A stretch of DNA of 64,000 bases from Kangiella profundi (GCF_002838765.1 NZ_CP025120.1:248001-312000), one strand, 5' to 3'. Counted from the first letter of the stretch, positions 39,285 through 49,874 are shown. Notes: generated from the letters alone by a model not told the origin. Made by a program: numbers and translations.

Positions 39285-39497
39285 ATGTGGTTTAGGAAGC
39301 GCCCATTTAAGTTTGCGACATGTAAAATTATGAAAAAAGATACGATTAAGTTTTTTATGTTTTGTACAGCATTTATAGCGATGGGGATCAGCTATTTGAG
39401 GGATTATTTGCCTTGGGAGTTCAGAGCCACCATTTTTTGGTTGTTATCGTTTATTTTTATCATACTATTTGTAAAGTTAATGAGAGCGAAACGTTGA
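39285..39497 (+). CDS. Possible small two-helix membrane protein
   Basis: A 70-aa frame right after lnt; the hydrophobic part starts at the internal ATG 39330 (55 aa). Two hydrophobic segments (FFMFCTAFIAMGISYL and ATIFWLLSFIFIILFV) are joined by a charged turn RDYLPWEF and followed by a basic tail KLMRAKR. The layout is that of a real small membrane protein, but no ribosome site is convincing (GAGG at 39269 is 12 nt from the first ATG). Not recognised. Low-confidence gene. Confidence 0.35.
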   Translation: MWFRKRPFKFATCKIMKKDTIKFFMFCTAFIAMGISYLRDYLPWEFRATIFWLLSFIFIILFVKLMRAKR

Positions 39498-39586
39498 ATT
39501 GAGACTTTATATAGTTTTGGTAAGTTATGATGCTCAAGTAATACCATTGTCCACTCTTATAGAATGTTCTCAAATGTTAAAATCAA

Positions 39587-39616
39587 AAGCCGACCTCAAT
39601 CGGCTTCTTTTTTCTT
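39587..39616 (+). terminator. Terminator between lnt and leuS
   Basis: AAGCCGA (39587-39593) and TCGGCTT (39600-39606) with a 6-nt loop, followed by CTTTTTTCTTT. It separates the lnt unit from the leuS operon. Confidence 0.8.
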
Positions 39617-39762
39617 TACTCCCCTATACTCCCCATAAAACCTTTATTTTGCTAGGATTTGCGCTTGTTGCGATTGGGTCACTCAGGTATCCTTAGAGGC
39701 TTGTGTCGGTGGGCCGTAACGATGGGCCTGTAACGAGTCATTAATTCAAGAATCTGCAAGCA

Positions 39763-42396
39763 ATGCAACTATCAGAACAATCTCTACCAGAACATTATCA
39801 ACCTTCTGAAATTGAAGGAAAAATCCAGCAAAAGTGGCAACAGAACAAGACTTTCAAAGCGGTGGAAGATGCTTCCCGAGAGAAGTATTACTGCCTGAGC
39901 ATGTTTCCCTATCCGAGTGGCCGATTGCACATGGGTCACGTGCGCAACTACACCATCGGTGATGTGATTTCGCGTTTCCAGCGCATGCAGGGCAAGAATG
40001 TGTTGCAGCCGATTGGTTGGGATGCTTTTGGTTTGCCTGCGGAAAATGCGGCGGTAAAGAACAAGGCATCGCCAGCGCCCTGGACTTATGAAAATATCGA
40101 ATACATGAAAGGTCAGCTGAAAATGCTGGGCTTTGCTTACGACTGGGATCGCGAGCTGGCGACCTGTAAGCCGGAATATTATCGCTGGGAGCAATGGTTC
40201 TTCACCAAGTTGTATGAGAAAGGTCTGGTCTACAAAAAGACTTCTTCGGTCAACTGGTGCCCGAATGACCAGACGGTTCTTGCTAATGAGCAGGTGGTTG
40301 ATGGTGCCTGTTGGCGTTGTGATACGCCGGTTGAGCAGAAAGAAATTCCACAGTGGTTTATTAAGATCACTGCCTACGCTGAAGAGTTGTTGAATGATTT
40401 GGATAAGCTGGATGGTTGGCCTGAGATGGTTAAGACCATGCAGCGTAACTGGATTGGTCGCTCGGAAGGTGTGGAAGTTGAATTCTCAGTAGAGAATGGC
40501 AACGGCGATGGCGTTGAGCCTCTGCATGTTTACACCACGCGTCCGGACACGCTTTACGGTGTTACCTACCTGGCAGTGGCGGCCGCTCATCCGTTAGCGA
40601 CTAAAGCTGCAAAAAATAATCCTGAGCTGGCAGCATTCGTTGATGAGTGCAAACACAGCAAGGTATCCGAAGCAGAAATGGCGACCATGGAAAAGAAGGG
40701 TATGCCAACGGGTATCTACGCAGTGCATCCGCTAAGCGGCAAGAAAGTACCAGTGTGGGTGGCTAACTTTGTATTGATGGATTATGGCACGGGTGCCGTG
40801 ATGGCGGTTCCGGGTCATGACCAGCGCGATTATGAATTCGCGACTAAATACGGCATTGATATTGCCCCTGTCGTCAAACCTGCTGATGGTTCTGAGTTGG
40901 ACATTAGCGAACAGGCTCATACCGAGAAAGGCATTCTATTCAATTCAGGTGAATTTGATGGCCTGGATTTTGACAAAGCATTTGCTGCGATTACCGCCAA
41001 ATTAGAAGCAGAAAGTAAAGGCAAGAAGACCGTCAATTACCGTCTGCGCGATTGGGGTGTTTCCCGTCAGCGTTATTGGGGTGCTCCAATCCCGATGATC
41101 AATATGCCGGATGGTTCGGTGGTTCCTGCACCGGAAGATCAGTTACCGGTTCGCTTGCCTGAAGATGTGGTAATGGATGGCGTGACCAGCCCATTAAATA
41201 CTGACGAAGAGTGGAAAAAAGCCATCGTTGATGGCGTGGAAGGTGTTCGCGAGACCGATACCTTTGATACTTTCATGGAATCAAGCTGGTACTATGCGCG
41301 TTACACCAGTACCGGTTACGAAGATGGCATGTTGAATCCTGAGCAGGCCAATTACTGGTTGCCAGTGGATCAATATATTGGCGGTATCGAACACGCCACC
41401 ATGCACCTGATGTATTTCCGTTTCTTCCACAAATTATTGCGTGATGCAGGCCTTGTGAATTCTGATGAACCAGCCAAGCAGCTATTATGTCAGGGCATGG
41501 TTTTGGCGGATGCTTTCTATTACACCGATGACAAAGGTGCTCGTCATTGGGTATCGCCGCTTGAAGTAGAAGTGGTCGAGCGTGATGATAAAGGACGAAT
41601 TATTAAGGCTGTGGACAGCGAAGGTCGTGAGGTGATTCATGCCGGCATGACCAAAATGTCCAAGTCGAAAAATAACGGTATCGACCCGCAGTCGATGGTC
41701 GATGAGTATGGCGCCGATACTATGCGCTTGTACACCATGTTTGCTTCACCACCGGATCAGGCACTTGAATGGCAGGATTCTGCAGTTGAAGGTTCGTTGC
41801 GCTTCTTGCGCCGTTTATGGAAACTGGTGCAAAGCCATCAGCAAAAAGGCCCGGTTACAAAACTTGATGCGGCAAGTCTAAACAATGATCAGAAAGCATT
41901 GCGTCGTAAAACACACGAAACCATTGCCAAAGTCACTGATGACTATGCTCGTCGTTATACTTTTAATACGGCTATTGCCGCGGTGATGGAATTACTCAAT
42001 CATGTTAGCAAGGCTGAAGAGTCGAGCGAGCAGGACCGTGCAGTAGTGCAGGAAGCATTGGATGCCGCAGTTCTGATGCTTACACCTATTGTTCCGCATA
42101 TCTGTACCATCTTGTGGCAGGCGCTCGGTTCACTGGTTGGCGAAGAGCGAGTTGATGTGGTTGATGCACAATGGCCAACGGCTGATAAATCTGCCATGGT
42201 GCAGGATGAAAAGCTGATCATTGTGCAGGTCAATGGCAAGGTTCGTGCCAAGATCACGGTTGCCGCTGATGCCAGTAAAGAGGAAGTTGAAAAACTGGCG
42301 ATGGCTGATGAGCATGTGCAGAAATTTATTGCCGATAACACGGTTCGCAAAGTGATTGTGGTGCCGGGTAAACTGGTAAATATAGTTGCCAATTAG
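39763..42396 (+). CDS. leuS: Leucyl-tRNA synthetase
   Basis: Class Ia synthetase charging tRNA-Leu. The 877-aa protein has [11 protein letters not shown] with the HIGH-type motif at 56-59, a CP1 editing domain ([13 protein letters not shown] region, about 240-420) and KMSKS at about 631-635. No strong ribosome site lies before the ATG. It opens the leuS-lptE-holA-nadD series conserved in gammaproteobacteria. Confidence 0.97.
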   Translation: MQLSEQSLPEHYQPSEIEGKIQQKWQQNKTFKAVEDASREKYYCLSMFPYPSGRLHMGHVRNYTIGDVISRFQRMQGKNVLQPIGWDAFGLPAENAAVKNKASPAPWTYENIEYMKGQLKMLGFAYDWDRELATCKPEYYRWEQWFFTKLYEKGLVYKKTSSVNWCPNDQTVLANEQVVDGACWRCDTPVEQKEIPQWFIKITAYAEELLNDLDKLDGWPEMVKTMQRNWIGRSEGVEVEFSVENGNGDGVEPLHVYTTRPDTLYGVTYLAVAAAHPLATKAAKNNPELAAFVDECKHSKVSEAEMATMEKKGMPTGIYAVHPLSGKKVPVWVANFVLMDYGTGAVMAVPGHDQRDYEFATKYGIDIAPVVKPADGSELDISEQAHTEKGILFNSGEFDGLDFDKAFAAITAKLEAESKGKKTVNYRLRDWGVSRQRYWGAPIPMINMPDGSVVPAPEDQLPVRLPEDVVMDGVTSPLNTDEEWKKAIVDGVEGVRETDTFDTFMESSWYYARYTSTGYEDGMLNPEQANYWLPVDQYIGGIEHATMHLMYFRFFHKLLRDAGLVNSDEPAKQLLCQGMVLADAFYYTDDKGARHWVSPLEVEVVERDDKGRIIKAVDSEGREVIHAGMTKMSKSKNNGIDPQSMVDEYGADTMRLYTMFASPPDQALEWQDSAVEGSLRFLRRLWKLVQSHQQKGPVTKLDAASLNNDQKALRRKTHETIAKVTDDYARRYTFNTAIAAVMELLNHVSKAEESSEQDRAVVQEALDAAVLMLTPIVPHICTILWQALGSLVGEERVDVVDAQWPTADKSAMVQDEKLIIVQVNGKVRAKITVAADASKEEVEKLAMADEHVQKFIADNTVRKVIVVPGKLVNIVAN

Positions 42397-42451
42397 TAGG
42401 GTAGCTAACTAAAAGATAGTCAGTGAATCAGGAAACCAAAGGAAGATATTG

Positions 42452-42955
42452 ATGAAGCGTTTGAATCTCTGTTTGATACTCATGATAGCCATCATTGGTC
42501 TGAGTGCCTGCGGTTTCCAATTGCGTGGCCAGGGTGCAGAACTATCCAACACCAAAGTGTGGCTGATTAGTCAGGATATGAATGCTGACTTTGAGCGTCG
42601 TCTTCAGCAGCGTCTTGCCTATCAAGGCGCTGAGTTGGTGGAGCAACCTGAATTATCTGAGTTGCAATTGGCGATCGTGAATTATGGCGTTGAAAGACGT
42701 ACAGTAGCGCGCGATAGCTTGGGGCGTGCTGCTGAGCTCGAATTAATTTTCACTTTGGAATACCAGATGTTGACGCCAGAAATGGTCTCCGAGCAGGAGC
42801 CAGAAACACAGCGTATGACCAGTCGTCGTGAGTTTGCCTATGAGCGTAATCTGGAGTCTGGTCAGGAACGCGAGCAGCAGAGACTGATCGCGGATATGCA
42901 GGAAGAAATCATTGGTCGACTATTGCTGCAGATTGCTGGCACCGTTAGCCCTTAG
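42452..42955 (+). CDS. lptE: LPS-assembly lipoprotein LptE
   Basis: Outer-membrane lipoprotein that plugs LptD for lipopolysaccharide insertion. 167 aa from ATG 42452, with AGGAAG about 8 nt upstream; a TTG one codon earlier is less likely. Lipobox LSAC with C20 after a hydrophobic stretch, then GFQLRGQ, the usual start of mature LptE. Place between leuS and holA is the standard one. Confidence 0.93.
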   Translation: MKRLNLCLILMIAIIGLSACGFQLRGQGAELSNTKVWLISQDMNADFERRLQQRLAYQGAELVEQPELSELQLAIVNYGVERRTVARDSLGRAAELELIFTLEYQMLTPEMVSEQEPETQRMTSRREFAYERNLESGQEREQQRLIADMQEEIIGRLLLQIAGTVSP

Positions 42956-42970
42956 GAGAAGTCGTTAAGC

Positions 42971-44050
42971 GTGAAAATCTATCCCGAACAGCTGGAAAAA
43001 AACCTTAATACACTGTATCCGGTTTATCTGGTTGCTGGGGACGAACCATTGCAGAAAATGGAGGCGGTCGATGCCATTCGTGCTTATTGCAAACAACAGG
43101 GTTTGCTCGAACGACAAATTATTGAAGAAGCGGGTAGTAGTAATCCGCTAAACGATCAGGCTGGCACCATGTCATTGTTTGCTGAGAGCCGACTGCTCGA
43201 ATGGCGCTTTGATAAAAGCATTAAAAAAGCCCATGGCGAATTTATCCAATCCTTCATTAACAGTGAGCCGCAGGATGTGTTGCTGATCACTGCGCCAAAA
43301 CTTTCCTCTGAAAAACGTCTGGCCTGGTATAAAACTGTTGAGCAGAAAGGTCTGGTGATTGAAGCCTGGCCGGTACCAGCTGAGCGTCTGGGCAACTGGT
43401 TATCAACTCGTGCCCGCAAACTTGGAGTCATGTTAGAGCCTGATGCTTTGGCAACCTTGATTGAGCGCTGTGAAGGCAATCTATTGGCCGCGCAGCAGGA
43501 TTTGCAAATGTTGTCACTGCTATCTGATGGACAACCGATTAGCTCAGACAACATTAAAGAATATGTCGGTGACAGTGCCCGCTACTCCGTCTATGAGTTA
43601 TCTGATGCTTGTCTTGCAGGCCAGACCGATCGGGCTCTTCGCATGTTAGCAACATTGCAGGCTGAAGGCGTCTATCCACTGGTGCCGATAAATCAGTTGT
43701 TACGCGAGTGTCAGTTACTGGCCGACTGGGCTGAGCAGATGGCACAGGGTGAAACATTGGTCAATATCATGCAGAGCCAGCGAGTCTGGCCCAAGCGACA
43801 GAAATTATTACAGGCTGCCATGAGTAAGGGCAGCGTTAAAAAATGGTATGCGCTGGTGCAGCGTCTGACTTATCTTGATAAGTCCGCTAAAGGACAGGCT
43901 GATGCAGATGTCTGGCAGGAGCTGGCGCATGTGGTTTGTCTGATGACCAATTGTAATCCGCTTCGTGGCAGTGGAGTGCCGCCAGCCAAGCCAAAGGTAA
44001 GTCCTGAACAGGGTCTATCAGACCTGAAAAAATCATTAGGAATGAATTAG
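42971..44050 (+). CDS. holA: DNA polymerase III delta subunit
   Basis: Clamp-loader subunit that opens the beta clamp. 359 aa, with the N-terminal YPVYLVAGDEPLQKMEAVDAIR stretch (the P-loop-like region degenerate as in HolA), and the ARYSVYELSDACLAG region of domain III. Start GTG 42971; AGGAG about 12 nt upstream. It follows lptE by 15 bp and precedes nadD by 2 bp. Confidence 0.93.
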   Translation: MKIYPEQLEKNLNTLYPVYLVAGDEPLQKMEAVDAIRAYCKQQGLLERQIIEEAGSSNPLNDQAGTMSLFAESRLLEWRFDKSIKKAHGEFIQSFINSEPQDVLLITAPKLSSEKRLAWYKTVEQKGLVIEAWPVPAERLGNWLSTRARKLGVMLEPDALATLIERCEGNLLAAQQDLQMLSLLSDGQPISSDNIKEYVGDSARYSVYELSDACLAGQTDRALRMLATLQAEGVYPLVPINQLLRECQLLADWAEQMAQGETLVNIMQSQRVWPKRQKLLQAAMSKGSVKKWYALVQRLTYLDKSAKGQADADVWQELAHVVCLMTNCNPLRGSGVPPAKPKVSPEQGLSDLKKSLGMN

Positions 44051-44052
44051 TT

Positions 44053-44727
44053 ATGAACACCAGTTGCGGTATGGTTCATATCATTCTTGGTGGCACATTC
44101 GATCCGGTTCATCTTGGTCATTTACGCATGGCCCAGGAAATGCTCAATCGTTTTCCCGAGGCGCAGGTTTCCTTGATGCCCGCAGCCTATCCGCCACATC
44201 GACCAACCCCTGGCGCAACTACTGAGCAACGTATTGAGATGCTCAATCTAGTACTGGAAACCACACCTCACCTGGCTCTGGATACCCGTGAGCTTGAGCG
44301 AGAAGAGCCAAGTTACAGCGTCGTGACTTTGCGCCATTTACGTTTAGAAATTGGCGATAACCCATTGATTTTCTTGATGGGTACTGATGCCTTTGCAAAA
44401 CTGGATAGTTGGTATCATTGGCAGGAACTGCTGGATTTATGCAATATTCTGGTGGTGGGGCGTCCCAGTAGTGAGCTGCCACAACAAGGGCCAGTGGCCG
44501 AACTTTATCAACAGCAAAGAGTCAGTAAGCCAGAAGAGTTAGCACATTTTGCTCGCGGTAAAATTGGTTTTTGCGAAATGCCCCAACTGGATATTTCCTC
44601 AACCTATATCCGCGAACAAATAAAAAGCGGATTTTCGCCACGTTTTCTGTTACCTGATGTTATACTAGACTATATTCAACGGCATGGCCTCTATGGCTAT
44701 CAAGCACATTCACCCAAAGGTAATTAA
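44053..44727 (+). CDS. nadD: Nicotinate-nucleotide adenylyltransferase
   Basis: NAD synthesis enzyme that adenylates nicotinate mononucleotide. 224 aa with the nucleotidyltransferase motif GGTFDPVHLGHL (about residues 13-24) and the ISSTxxR motif in LDISSTYIREQI. Start ATG 44053 with AGGA upstream. Its TAA overlaps the rsfS ATG (TAATG). Confidence 0.95.
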   Translation: MNTSCGMVHIILGGTFDPVHLGHLRMAQEMLNRFPEAQVSLMPAAYPPHRPTPGATTEQRIEMLNLVLETTPHLALDTRELEREEPSYSVVTLRHLRLEIGDNPLIFLMGTDAFAKLDSWYHWQELLDLCNILVVGRPSSELPQQGPVAELYQQQRVSKPEELAHFARGKIGFCEMPQLDISSTYIREQIKSGFSPRFLLPDVILDYIQRHGLYGYQAHSPKGN

Positions 44728-45080
44728 TGCAAGCGGAGCAATTGAAAGATCTGGTAGTTGACCAGTTAGAAGACAGCAAAGCCAAAGATATTAAAGTTCT
44801 CAATGTAAAAGGTCTCAGTTCAGTGACCGATTACATGATCATTGCCAGCGGCACATCTAGCCGTCACGTCAAATCCGTCGCCCATAATCTCGTATCAAGT
44901 GTTAAAGATGAAGGTGTTCAACCGCTTGGAGTTGAAGGTGATGATGTGGCTGAATGGGTGCTAGTCGATCTGGGCGATGTTGTAGCGCACATAATGATGC
45001 CGCAAACGCGAGATTTTTATCAGTTGGAAAAGCTGTGGGATCCTAATTGGAAAGAAGCCCGCACAACAGCCACCAGCTAA
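44727..45080 (+). CDS. rsfS: Ribosomal silencing factor RsfS
   Basis: 117-aa protein that binds L14 and blocks subunit joining when nutrients are short. Family marks: [20 protein letters not shown] and [15 protein letters not shown]. Translation is probably coupled to nadD by overlapping stop and start codons. Seven bp before rlmH. Confidence 0.95.
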   Translation: MQAEQLKDLVVDQLEDSKAKDIKVLNVKGLSSVTDYMIIASGTSSRHVKSVAHNLVSSVKDEGVQPLGVEGDDVAEWVLVDLGDVVAHIMMPQTRDFYQLEKLWDPNWKEARTTATS

Positions 45081-45087
45081 TGAAATC

Positions 45088-45558
45088 ATGCAGGTTCGTT
45101 TATTGACGGTTGGCCAGAAAATGCCAGCCTGGGTCGAGCAGGGCTTTCAGGAATATGCCAAACGATTCCCTAACGACTTCAAATTGGAGTTGGTCGAAGT
45201 TGCCGCTGAGAAACGTGGCAAAAATGCCGATATCAGCCGCATTACCGAAAAAGAAGGCAAAGCACTCTTGGCACAGATCCAGTCCAGTGATTGGGTGGTT
45301 GCTTTGGATGTTAAAGGTAAAAGTTTTTCGACCGCGCAGCTTGCGCAACAGATAGAGCATTGGCAGCAACATTATCCAAACCTGGTTTTATTGGTCGGCG
45401 GGCCGGAAGGTCTGTCCGAAGAGTGTCTGGCGCGCGCCAATCAGAAATGGTCTTTATCGGCTTTGACTTTCCCACATCCTTTAGTCAGGATTATCGTCGC
45501 CGAGTCGCTTTACCGCGCCTGGTCTGTGACGGTGAATCATCCTTATCATAGGGAATAA
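45088..45558 (+). CDS. rlmH: 23S rRNA pseudouridine(1915) N3-methyltransferase
   Basis: SPOUT-family methyltransferase acting on assembled 70S ribosomes. 156 aa with [12 protein letters not shown] (the knot SAM site) and the C-terminal [18 protein letters not shown]...NHPYHRE end, which is nearly invariant. Directly after rsfS. Confidence 0.96.
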   Translation: MQVRLLTVGQKMPAWVEQGFQEYAKRFPNDFKLELVEVAAEKRGKNADISRITEKEGKALLAQIQSSDWVVALDVKGKSFSTAQLAQQIEHWQQHYPNLVLLVGGPEGLSEECLARANQKWSLSALTFPHPLVRIIVAESLYRAWSVTVNHPYHRE

Positions 45559-45582
45559 GTCTCACAGAGAACAAGTGGCATA

Positions 45583-45630
45583 GGGAGTAAGCCTCGTAGA
45601 GAGTAAGCCTCGTAGAGAGTAAGCCAGTAA
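45583..45630 (+). repeat. 16-bp tandem repeat after rlmH
   Basis: GAGTAAGCCTCGTAGA is repeated twice in tandem and followed by a third partial unit (GAGTAAGCC), with a more distant relative (GAATAAGTCTCACAGA) just upstream beginning at the rlmH stop. Between rlmH and mrdA, non-coding. Likely a slippage-prone spacer. Confidence 0.75.
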
Positions 45631-45725
45631 TAGATCAGGTATACAATTCAGATTGAATGGAACCTTCAATCTGAATTAAATGCAGGGACTATGAAATTAT
45701 TTCAATGGGTGTCAGTCCATAAGGT

Positions 45726-47654
45726 ATGTATAAACGACAAGCCATAAAAGATGTTGGTCGCGAAACGTCCATGTTTTTCGCGCGCTGTATTGTGGCGTTG
45801 TTTATCGTATTTATTCTGATGGTGGTTCTCATCAGCCGTCAGTTCAAACTTCAGGTTCTGGACTATCAGAAGTACCAGACCCAATCCGAAAACAATCGTA
45901 TCAGTATTCAATCTGTCGCTCCGGTTCGTGGCCTTATCTATGATCGTGATGGAAAATTACTGGCGCAGAACCGTTCGATTTTCACTCTCGAAATTACTCC
46001 TGAGCAAACCAGGGATCTACCTAAACTGGTTCAAGAACTGCGAAATGTTTTAACTATTAGCGATGAGCAGGTTTTAAAGTTTCTAGAGCAGATCAAGTTC
46101 CGACCCAAATTTAATTCCTACGTTCTTAAATCTAACCTCACCGAAGAGGAAGTCGCTAAGTTTTCGGTGGTGCAGCACATGTATCCTGGAGCAAGCCTCG
46201 AAGCTCGTCTGGAACGCTATTACCCCTACAAAGGCGATCTGGTTCATGTCCTTGGCCGTATGGGGGCCATCAACGTCGAAGAATTAGAAGCGATGGATGA
46301 GGAAACTCGCCTACGTTACGCAGCCACCTCCAAAATTGGCAAGCTTGGTCTTGAGCGTTATTACGAAAGTATATTGCATGGCGAAGTGGGCAGTCAGCGC
46401 GTTGAGACTGATGTACGAGGGCGTATCATTCGCGTACTAGAACGCGATGAGCCAGTTGCTGGAATGGATATACATCTCCACCTCGATTTAGGTTTACAAC
46501 GCAGAGCTACTGAGCTGATGAAAGAAGTCGGTGCTCGCGGGGCGATTGTCGCGATTGAACCATCAACGGGTGGGGTACTGGCCATGGTTAGTCAACCTGG
46601 TTATGACCCAAATTTGTTTACAGGCGGCATTTCTGCTGAAGAGTACAGGAAACTGCTAACGCCTGAGAGACCTCTTTACAATAGAGCAGTGCAGGGTACT
46701 TATTCTCCTGCATCAACCATTAAGCCACACCTGGCTTGGCTAGGATTGAAGGAAGGCGTCATTACTCCAGAAACCAAGATTCGTGATCCTGGCTGGTTTT
46801 CGTTACCCAATAATGACCGCCGTTATCGAGACTGGAAACGCTGGGGACATGCACCTTATATGGATGTTGTCGACTCTATCATCGAGTCCTGTGACACCTT
46901 CTTCTATGACCTTGCTGTCAGAATCGGTATTGACCGTATTCATGAAGGCATGACGCAGTTTGGTTTTGGCCAAAAAACTGGTATTGATATGGAAGAAGAA
47001 AAAGTCGGTATTCTGCCATCACGAGAATGGAAACGCACTGCTCGTAAAGAACCTTGGTATAACGGCGATACCGTAAATATTGGTATTGGTCAGGGTTACT
47101 GGACGGTAACGCCATTGCAGCTTGCCAATTCAACAGCGGTGATTGCCAATGATGGTATTCGCTATCAGCTTCAGCTGGTGAGGGAATTCGTTGAGGGAAA
47201 TATCCATGAGCAGAATGTGCCTGTAATGGCCTACCATCAGATTGATACTGGTGATGGACGCTGGCTCGATCTGGTTAAGGAAAGTATGCGTGAAGTGATT
47301 ACCGGAACAAAGGGTACCGCACGCACAGCTTTTCAGGGAGCAGAATATATTGCTGCAGGAAAAACCGGAACCGCGCAGGTTAAAAGTCTTGGGGAAGAAG
47401 AAGAGTATGATGCTGAAACACTGGCTGAAAAATTCCACGATAACGCGCTCTTTATCGGATATGCTCCATATGAAAACCCTAAAATTGCAATAGCGGTGGT
47501 GATGGAAAATGCTGGGGGTGGCGGTAGTAACGCAGCACCAATTGCGCGCAAGCTGATGGACTATTACTTGATAGATCAGTATTTAATCGAGCAACATCAG
47601 GAAAGTGAACCAACAACTGAAACCGAGGTGGTGAATAATGGCTCTGCTCAGTAG
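45726..47654 (+). CDS. mrdA: Penicillin-binding protein 2
   Basis: Transpeptidase of the elongasome, making cross-links for rod-shaped growth. 642 aa: one N-terminal membrane anchor (about 20-42), a dimerisation/pedestal domain and the transpeptidase domain with S330-T-I-K333, SCD in the second motif and KTGTAQ as third. S330 is at the same number as in E. coli PBP2. It overlaps rodA, its glycosyltransferase partner. Confidence 0.96.
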   Translation: MYKRQAIKDVGRETSMFFARCIVALFIVFILMVVLISRQFKLQVLDYQKYQTQSENNRISIQSVAPVRGLIYDRDGKLLAQNRSIFTLEITPEQTRDLPKLVQELRNVLTISDEQVLKFLEQIKFRPKFNSYVLKSNLTEEEVAKFSVVQHMYPGASLEARLERYYPYKGDLVHVLGRMGAINVEELEAMDEETRLRYAATSKIGKLGLERYYESILHGEVGSQRVETDVRGRIIRVLERDEPVAGMDIHLHLDLGLQRRATELMKEVGARGAIVAIEPSTGGVLAMVSQPGYDPNLFTGGISAEEYRKLLTPERPLYNRAVQGTYSPASTIKPHLAWLGLKEGVITPETKIRDPGWFSLPNNDRRYRDWKRWGHAPYMDVVDSIIESCDTFFYDLAVRIGIDRIHEGMTQFGFGQKTGIDMEEEKVGILPSREWKRTARKEPWYNGDTVNIGIGQGYWTVTPLQLANSTAVIANDGIRYQLQLVREFVEGNIHEQNVPVMAYHQIDTGDGRWLDLVKESMREVITGTKGTARTAFQGAEYIAAGKTGTAQVKSLGEEEEYDAETLAEKFHDNALFIGYAPYENPKIAIAVVMENAGGGGSNAAPIARKLMDYYLIDQYLIEQHQESEPTTETEVVNNGSAQ

Positions 47655-48762
47655 TACCGCAAACAGCCATAAAGAGCGTTACAGTTTGCTGTGGCGCTGG
47701 CACATAGATGCACCACTGTTGTTAGGCATTATCGCGTTGATGTGTTTCAGTTTGCTGGCCGTTTATAGCGCCGGTGGTGAGAGTATTGGATTGGTAAAAC
47801 GTCAGGCAGTACGTTTCGCTGCGGGACTGGTTGTGATGTTTGTGTTGGCGCAGTTTGAGCCAAGAACTTTTCGCCAATGGGCTCCCGCGTTGTATGCCGT
47901 TGGTGTCCTGTTTTTGATAGCGGTTCTTTTGTTTGGTGAAACAAGCAAGGGCGCACAACGTTGGATTGATATTGGAATTCGTTTTCAGCCTTCAGAAATC
48001 ATGAAACTGGCTGTGCCGTTAATGGTTGCATGGTATTTTGCTGAAAAGGCGCTACCACCTTCGTTCCTGCAAACGGTGGGAAGTCTGGTGCTGGTCTTTA
48101 CGCCTGTGGTTCTGATCATGCTACAGCCTGATCTGGGCACTTCGTTATTGATCGGTGCATCTGGTCTATTTGTGGTGTTCTTTGCCGGAATCCGCTGGCG
48201 ATATATCCTCGGTGCCATTTTATTGGCTGGTGTTCTAATTCCCATCATGTGGTTCTTTGTCATGCACGACTATCAAAAAGGTCGAGTGCTGACATTCCTC
48301 AATCCCGAACGCGATCCACTAGGTGCGGGTTATCACATCATTCAATCCCAGATAGCTATTGGATCAGGTGGTATTTATGGCAAAGGTTGGCTAAACGGAA
48401 CTCAGTCTCAGCTTGAGTTTCTACCGGAGCGGCATACTGATTTTATTTTTGCCGTTATAGGTGAAGAATTTGGCCTGGTTGGAATTATGCTTTTATTGGC
48501 ACTTTATGCGTTTGTGATTGTCCGAGGTATTTATATCAGTTTGCAAGGACAGGAAACTTTTAGCCGACTATTGGGCGCAGCGCTTATTTTAACTTTCTTT
48601 ATCTATATTTTTGTAAATATAGGCATGGTCAGTGGTTTGTTACCTGTGGTCGGGCTACCATTACCGTTAATCAGTTATGGCGGTACTTCAATTGTTACCC
48701 TGATGGCCGCCTTTGGTATTCTGATGTCGATTCAAACTCATCGACGACTGCATTCAACATAA
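47638..48762 (+). CDS. rodA: Rod shape-determining protein RodA (SEDS glycosyltransferase)
   Basis: Polytopic SEDS peptidoglycan glycosyltransferase, 374 aa with about ten membrane helices. Family marks: LQPDLGTSLLIGASGLFVVF with the catalytic aspartate, FLPERHTDFIFAVIGEEFG and the end GLPLPLISYGGTS. Starts 17 nt inside mrdA, indicating coupled production of the PBP2-RodA pair. Confidence 0.96.
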   Translation: MALLSSTANSHKERYSLLWRWHIDAPLLLGIIALMCFSLLAVYSAGGESIGLVKRQAVRFAAGLVVMFVLAQFEPRTFRQWAPALYAVGVLFLIAVLLFGETSKGAQRWIDIGIRFQPSEIMKLAVPLMVAWYFAEKALPPSFLQTVGSLVLVFTPVVLIMLQPDLGTSLLIGASGLFVVFFAGIRWRYILGAILLAGVLIPIMWFFVMHDYQKGRVLTFLNPERDPLGAGYHIIQSQIAIGSGGIYGKGWLNGTQSQLEFLPERHTDFIFAVIGEEFGLVGIMLLLALYAFVIVRGIYISLQGQETFSRLLGAALILTFFIYIFVNIGMVSGLLPVVGLPLPLISYGGTSIVTLMAAFGILMSIQTHRRLHST

Positions 48763-48796
48763 ATAGCGAATTAAATTGCAAATAAAGCGAGGCTTT

Positions 48797-49831
48797 ATGA
48801 CAACAAATATAAAAAAGACAATCGGAACATTAGTTTTAGCTTGCTCCTGTGCGCTTTCAGGCATGACGGTGCAAGCCAATTCGGAGCTGGATAAAGCCCC
48901 AACTGATGCAAAAGCATTTGCCAGCTATATGCATAAGAAGCATGGTTTTACTGAAGACTATGTGCAGATGATTCTGGATAAGGTCGAAGTTCGGCAGTCC
49001 ATTTTGGACGCCATAAGCCGGCCAGCAGAAAGCAAGGATTGGTATGAGTATCGCCCAATCTTTATTGAACAGAAACGTATCAAGCAAGGTGTCCAGTTTT
49101 GGCTAGAGCATGAAGATATTCTGATGCGTGCGCAGGAAAAGTATCAGGTACCTGCAGAAATCATTGCTGCGATTATTGGCGTAGAAACTCGCTACGGCAG
49201 AGTGATGGGCAGTTTCCCTGTGATTGATGCCATCTCAACTTTGGCGTTCCATTATCCCAAACGTGGTGCTTTCTTTGCTGGTGAGTTAGAAGAGTATTTT
49301 GTACTGGCTCGTGAGCAGGGCTGGGATCTGGCTGAGCCCAAAGGTTCATACGCCGGCGCTATGGGAATGGGGCAGTTTATTCCTACCTCTTATCGTCATT
49401 ACGCAGTCGATTTTGACGGCGACGGTAATATCAACCTGTTTGACAATGTTGAAGATGCAATTGGCAGTGTTGCCAATTATTTCCATGTCCATGGCTGGCG
49501 AATGGGTGAGCCTGTAGCAGAATATTTGTCGACGCCTGAGCAAAAACTTGTAGAACAATTCCGTAATGACTCGCTGAAACCGCAGTTTACCATTGGCGAG
49601 ATGAAGTTGGCTGGTCTTGAATATGATGGTCCTTTGGCTGAAAACGATATTGCAGGAATTTATGCGTTCAAGCAGGAAAGCAAAGAAGATTATTGGCTAG
49701 GTTTTCACAACTTTTATGTCATCACCCGTTATAATCGTAGCCCTCTGTATGCCATGGCCGTTCACCAGTTGAGCCTCGAAATAAAAGATGCTGTGGAACA
49801 TGCCAAGCAAACGTCGGTCGAAGAAAAGTAG
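48797..49831 (+). CDS. mltB: Lytic murein transglycosylase B
   Basis: Cuts the glycan strands of peptidoglycan. 344 aa from ATG 48797 (GCGAGG just upstream); an earlier TTG at 48776 is less likely. Export signal about 1-28 with cysteines in the hydrophobic part (CSCALSG), possibly a lipoprotein as in E. coli but the lipobox is imperfect. Catalytic E130 in GVETRYGR and the YAGAMGMGQFIPTSY motif are intact. Lies between rodA and rlpA as in pseudomonads. Confidence 0.93.
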   Translation: MTTNIKKTIGTLVLACSCALSGMTVQANSELDKAPTDAKAFASYMHKKHGFTEDYVQMILDKVEVRQSILDAISRPAESKDWYEYRPIFIEQKRIKQGVQFWLEHEDILMRAQEKYQVPAEIIAAIIGVETRYGRVMGSFPVIDAISTLAFHYPKRGAFFAGELEEYFVLAREQGWDLAEPKGSYAGAMGMGQFIPTSYRHYAVDFDGDGNINLFDNVEDAIGSVANYFHVHGWRMGEPVAEYLSTPEQKLVEQFRNDSLKPQFTIGEMKLAGLEYDGPLAENDIAGIYAFKQESKEDYWLGFHNFYVITRYNRSPLYAMAVHQLSLEIKDAVEHAKQTSVEEK

Positions 49832-49874
49832 TCTGTTGAATTAATGAAAATTGAGAAATCGCGTGAAAGTTAAA

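Larger units (their letters stand above)
39282..39762. other. lnt-leuS intergenic region
   Basis: 481 bp with one doubtful small membrane ORF and a terminator. The 147 bp after the terminator should hold the leuS promoter; no clear -35/-10 pair is seen. No T-box-like leader was noticed. Confidence 0.5.

Noticed and set aside
39499..39696. 65-aa ORF after lnt
   Set aside because: It starts at TTG without a ribosome site and runs through a strong terminator hairpin (39587-39616).
39696..39762. GGGCC repeats before leuS as a T-box or riboswitch
   Set aside because: Only short self-complementary GGCC strings are seen; there is no T-box sequence and no terminator after them.
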